Below the pieces are notes generated by a model. The model had not been told where the DNA came from, ran no database searches, and saw only the letters and a program-made list of their open reading frames with translations. The position numbers were made by a program, and so were the translations under genes. A stretch of DNA of 13,645 nt from Chloroflexota bacterium. Lineage in GTDB: Bacteria; Chloroflexota; Ktedonobacteria; Ktedonobacterales; Ktedonobacteraceae. The stretch covers positions 1-13,645 of the forward strand of contig CADDYT010000162.1 of NCBI GenBank assembly GCA_902810755.1. The letters are read 5' to 3'. Positions 12,764 through 13,645 of the stretch are shown in pieces (the first letter of the stretch is position 1; every line of letters starts with the position of its first letter).

Positions 12764-13645
12764 CTATAAACCGAAATCCTGCCGTACCTGGCCCGGTACC
12801 GCCGACGTATCTCCCTTCACAGTGGGCGTCACCAGTATCAGGCCGTCCCCTGTCAGAATCGCCTTTCCGTGTGTCGAGAAGAGGAAGTTGACGAAGGCGA
12901 TGGCGCCGTCTTTGTTCTTGCTGGTGTTGGGGATGGTGATGGTATAGACGGTGGCGGAGCCTTTCGTCGTCTGGCCCGTTTTCGGATCCGTGTAACTGGC
13001 CTTCGCATAGGTACTGTTATACGCGGGATCGCTCAGGTTGATCTGCACCGGCAGCGTGATATAGGGCAGGTTTTGCTCCTTCACCTCGTTGAGATAGAAG
13101 AAACCTGCGTCAAGCTGTCCCGAACCCAGGCGCGCCACCAGTTCCTCTTCCGGGAAGATCTGGCTGGCGTTTTCTGGGCTGCCCAGAATCTTCTGACTCA
13201 AATCTGGCTGGTTGTAATACTGTTGTGCCAGTTCCATCAAGATGATAGTACGCACTCCTTTCGGGTCAAGCGCGGGATCAGTTCGCCCCAGCCGGAAGCC
13301 GGGTTCTTCTAAGACCTGATACCAGGGCTTGCTACCGTTAGCCGCTGCTTGCAGATCGGCGGCAAATTTGCTCTTATCATTATAACCGATCACCAGCGAA
13401 GTGCGTATGAACGGCGCGTACCAGGAAACGTAGTTTCCGTTGTCAGCTCCCATCAGGCTCTCGTCAACGGCTGTGGACGCGCTGATGAAGATATCGGGCG
13501 TGCGCAACCGTCCCTTGATCTCGTTTGCCAGCGCCGTTGAGCCTTTGCCTTCGCCCTCGTAGGGATAGCCGGTGGCCTGCGTGAAAGCCGGACCAATCTG
13601 CTTCTCCATCAGGTTCACCAGCGAACCGGCATAGAGGACAGAGAT
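12764..13645 (-). CDS. modA: Molybdate/tungstate-type substrate-binding protein (5' end outside window)
   Basis: This is the extracellular binding protein of the importer, cut at its N-terminus by the window edge. The frame is open to base 13645 and the visible part (293 residues) begins ISVLYAGSLVNLMEKQIGPA, the first beta-strand of the mature protein in ModA/WtpA proteins, so the signal peptide lies just outside. A GTG at 13618 is an internal Val codon, not a start. Other landmarks are EGKGSTALANEIKG, TPDIFISAS, FRLGRTDPALDPKGVRT and VNFLFSTHGKAILTGDGL, the usual order for this cluster. The LYAGSL opening is closer to WtpA/tungstate-type than to E. coli ModA, so tungstate or molybdate are both possible. 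The stop is followed after 21 nt by modB. Promoter and any metal-cofactor riboswitch would be outside the window. Confidence 0.85.
   Translation of the reverse strand: MSVLYAGSLVNLMEKQIGPAFTQATGYPYEGEGKGSTALANEIKGRLRTPDIFISASTAVDESLMGADNGNYVSWYAPFIRTSLVIGYNDKSKFAADLQAAANGSKPWYQVLEEPGFRLGRTDPALDPKGVRTIILMELAQQYYNQPDLSQKILGSPENASQIFPEEELVARLGSGQLDAGFFYLNEVKEQNLPYITLPVQINLSDPAYNSTYAKASYTDPKTGQTTKGSATVYTITIPNTSKNKDGAIAFVNFLFSTHGKAILTGDGLILVTPTVKGDTSAVPGQVRQDFGL

Noticed and set aside
1..13645. CRISPR arrays, tRNA, rRNA, or known riboswitches
   Set aside because: No regularly spaced identical repeats and no cloverleaf or conserved RNA core were seen; a short reading by eye cannot exclude weak RNA elements.

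Overview
The window carries about ten protein genes and looks like chromosomal DNA of a large-genome, moderately GC-rich Gram-positive-type or monoderm bacterium. The mix of a DY-motif MMPL transporter, a CzcO-like flavin monooxygenase, an SRPBCC protein, a membrane-anchored PQQ-like propeller, an N-acyl-D-amino-acid deacylase and a molybdate/tungstate ABC operon, with long intergenic spacers and strong AAGGAG-type ribosome sites, would suit Chloroflexota of the Ktedonobacteria kind. That taxonomic guess is inference; no rRNA or other marker gene is present.

Layout. The left edge (1-530, +) is the C-terminal catalytic half of a tyrosine recombinase cut by the window, followed by three degenerate ~19-bp direct repeats. 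Convergent to it lies a minus-strand unit: an ATP-grasp ligase-like gene (3617-2406) followed by an N-acyl-D-amino-acid deacylase (2260-614). The 145 bp between these two is not empty. It holds a 50-codon frame that overlaps the upstream stop (GTGA) and the downstream start (ATGA), and its peptide resembles an internal piece of an aldo/keto reductase. From a divergent promoter region (3618-3987) a plus-strand series begins: a possible 39-codon leader ORF, an MMPL/RND transporter (3988-6375), an SRPBCC protein (6623-7093) and a Baeyer-Villiger-type flavin monooxygenase (7247-8818). A 15-bp tandem repeat precedes the SRPBCC gene, and a long imperfect hairpin separates it from the monooxygenase. 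Fifteen bases after the monooxygenase is the convergent end of a minus-strand gene for an eight-blade PQQ-like propeller protein with an N-terminal membrane or lipoprotein anchor (10299-8833). Divergent from that gene is a 45-residue single-pass membrane protein gene (10490-10627, +) whose 3' end overlaps convergently the end of modC. The right end is a compact minus-strand operon, binding protein (modA type, cut by the window edge) - permease (modB) - ATPase (modC), with spacers of about 20 nt.

How it works together. The mod genes form one oxyanion importer. The ATP-grasp and deacylase genes make a plausible two-step unit that forms and breaks amide bonds, but the substrate is unknown. MMPL, SRPBCC and the monooxygenase share a strand but have separate promoter-like signals, so a shared lipid or ketone pathway is only a suggestion. 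Several intergenic regions carry extended -10 elements (TGn followed by TATACT, TATAGT or TATGAT), which suggests mostly short transcription units under the housekeeping sigma factor.

The less ordinary items are the aldo/keto-reductase-like 50-codon frame, the small membrane protein overlapping modC, the possible MMPL leader ORF and the 7102-7170 hairpin. I did not find clear evidence of a new defence or mobile system here.
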